From: Flectobacillus sp.
Lineage (GTDB): Bacteria; Bacteroidota; Bacteroidia; Cytophagales; Spirosomataceae
Assembly: GCA_029865665.1 (NCBI GenBank)
Contig: JARXAV010000234.1
Coordinates: 1-5,450, forward strand
Reading direction: 5' to 3'
DNA length: 5,450 bases
Below the pieces are notes generated by a model. The model was not told where the DNA came from. It did not search any database and saw only the letters and a program-made list of their open reading frames with translations. Positions 5,109 to 5,450 of this stretch are shown one piece after another. Within the stretch, counting starts at the first letter, position 1. Each line of letters begins with the position of its first letter. A program made the translations under genes and the position numbers.

Positions 5109-5150
5109 AAAGCCCCTCTTAGGATATTTCTAAGAAGGGCTTTCTGTTTT
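5109..5150 (+). terminator. Strong plus-strand terminator upstream of leuC
   Basis: AAAGCCC-C-TCTTAG (5109-5122) pairs with CTAAGA-A-GGGCTTT (5130-5143) around a 7-base loop, 13 pairs with a single C/A mismatch, followed by CTGTTTT. No gene is seen in front of it on the plus strand, other than the repeat array, so it may be left over from a displaced gene or shield leuC from incoming transcription. Confidence 0.75.
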
Positions 5151-5353
5151 AGGGAGTTTCGTTAAAATATTATCAATGATGTTTTTTGTAAAATTATTTA
5201 CTTTGAACAAAAAACGGTATTATTTGAACGCCCTGCGTTATTCAAAACTGAATTATTTTTAGGAATTTTGTAACGTGAAATAGGAAGTATTTCTCAAGAG
5301 AAATAACGCTTATCCCTTTTGACATTTTCGTAAAAATTAAATTTATACAATAG
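5151..5353 (+). promoter_or_regulatory. leuC leader region with operator-like palindrome
   Basis: About 200 AT-rich bases lie before leuC. TATTTCTC-AA-GAGAAATA (5288-5305) is a near-perfect 18-base palindrome with only a two-base centre, more like a protein-binding site than an RNA hairpin. GTAAA-ATTA-TTTAC lies at 5188-5201, and a bulged TTTGAA/TTCAAA hairpin at 5223-5246. Near-consensus -7 boxes are TTACTTTG (5198-5205) and GAATTTTG (5263-5270), each one base off and without a clear -33 box. No leucine-rich leader peptide was found. Confidence 0.4.
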
Positions 5354-5450
5354 ATGAGTAATCAAGCGAGTACCTTGTTCGACAAAGTGTGGGATGCACA
5401 CGTAGTTCGTAAAATTGAAGATGGTCCAGATGTGTTTTTAATTGACCGTC
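5354..5450 (+). CDS. leuC: LeuC, 3-isopropylmalate dehydratase large subunit (N-terminal part, cut by window edge)
   Basis: ATG at 5354 opens a frame reading [20 protein letters not shown], continuing [12 protein letters not shown] to the edge, 32 complete codons. The pattern [12 protein letters not shown] followed by a short acidic stretch and LYIDR/LIDR is the characteristic N-terminus of LeuC. LeuC is the aconitase-superfamily [4Fe-4S] subunit that, with LeuD, isomerises 2-isopropylmalate to 3-isopropylmalate in leucine biosynthesis in the cytoplasm. The cysteines binding the cluster are outside the window. The start is fixed by the family's usual N-terminus; there is no evident Shine-Dalgarno. 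leuD and other leu genes would be expected just beyond the right edge. Confidence 0.9.
   Translation, partial: MSNQASTLFDKVWDAHVVRKIEDGPDVFLIDR

Noticed and set aside
4585..5165. Open frames of about 100 codons across the tandem repeats
   Set aside because: They exist because the 93-base unit is divisible by three; the frame breaks wherever a unit is 92 bases. The translated product is a Ser/Phe/Val-rich repeat with no recognisable fold.
5093..5353. Leucine attenuator made of the 5109-5150 terminator
   Set aside because: No short leader peptide with consecutive leucine codons is found before the terminator, and no competing antiterminator stem is evident.

Overview
The window looks like AT-rich chromosomal DNA from a Bacteroidota bacterium, probably of the Cytophagales type. 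The reasons are the style of the FdhD, CvfB-like, XRE and LeuC proteins, promoter-like boxes of the TAnnTTTG / TTG (-7/-33) class in place of TATAAT/TTGACA, and the lack of clear Shine-Dalgarno sequences. The assignment is by recognition only; no database search was possible.

Left part (1-1866): the N-terminal end of fdhD runs off the left edge on the minus strand. It is divergent from a CvfB-like S1-domain RNA-binding protein on the plus strand. A regulatory stretch rich in TTTAC/GTAAA half-sites follows, with a good TTG-N20-TACTTTTG promoter, then a small XRE-family regulator with its own terminator.

Middle (1867-3010): about 600 bases without a convincing gene hold more TTTAC-N4-GTAAA dyads and a parS-like palindrome framed by an imperfect inverted repeat. 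After this comes a MazG/PRA-PH-type nucleotide pyrophosphohydrolase gene closed by a strong terminator.

Right part (3011-5100): an IS110-family element (transposase on the minus strand) is the most interesting item. The non-coding sequence 5' of its transposase folds into two structured domains. Their internal loops contain segments that pair with both flanks and both ends of the element around a shared TA core, which is the layout expected of a bridge RNA. These pairings place the element at about 3200-4557 (1358 bp) and suggest it inserted into the left arm of a REP-like palindrome. That palindrome is the first copy of a six-copy array of ~93-bp tandem repeats (4559-5092). The element's other end carries a plus-strand -7 box and a two-hairpin unit ending in an inward-facing terminator.

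Right edge (5093-5450): an isolated plus-strand terminator, a leader with an operator-like palindrome, and the first 32 codons of leuC, the leucine-biosynthesis isopropylmalate isomerase large subunit.

The host genes are functionally unrelated (Mo-cofactor enzyme maturation, RNA binding, regulation, nucleotide clean-up, leucine synthesis) and appear to be separate transcription units. The region reads as ordinary chromosome into which a programmable IS110-type element and a repeat array have been added.
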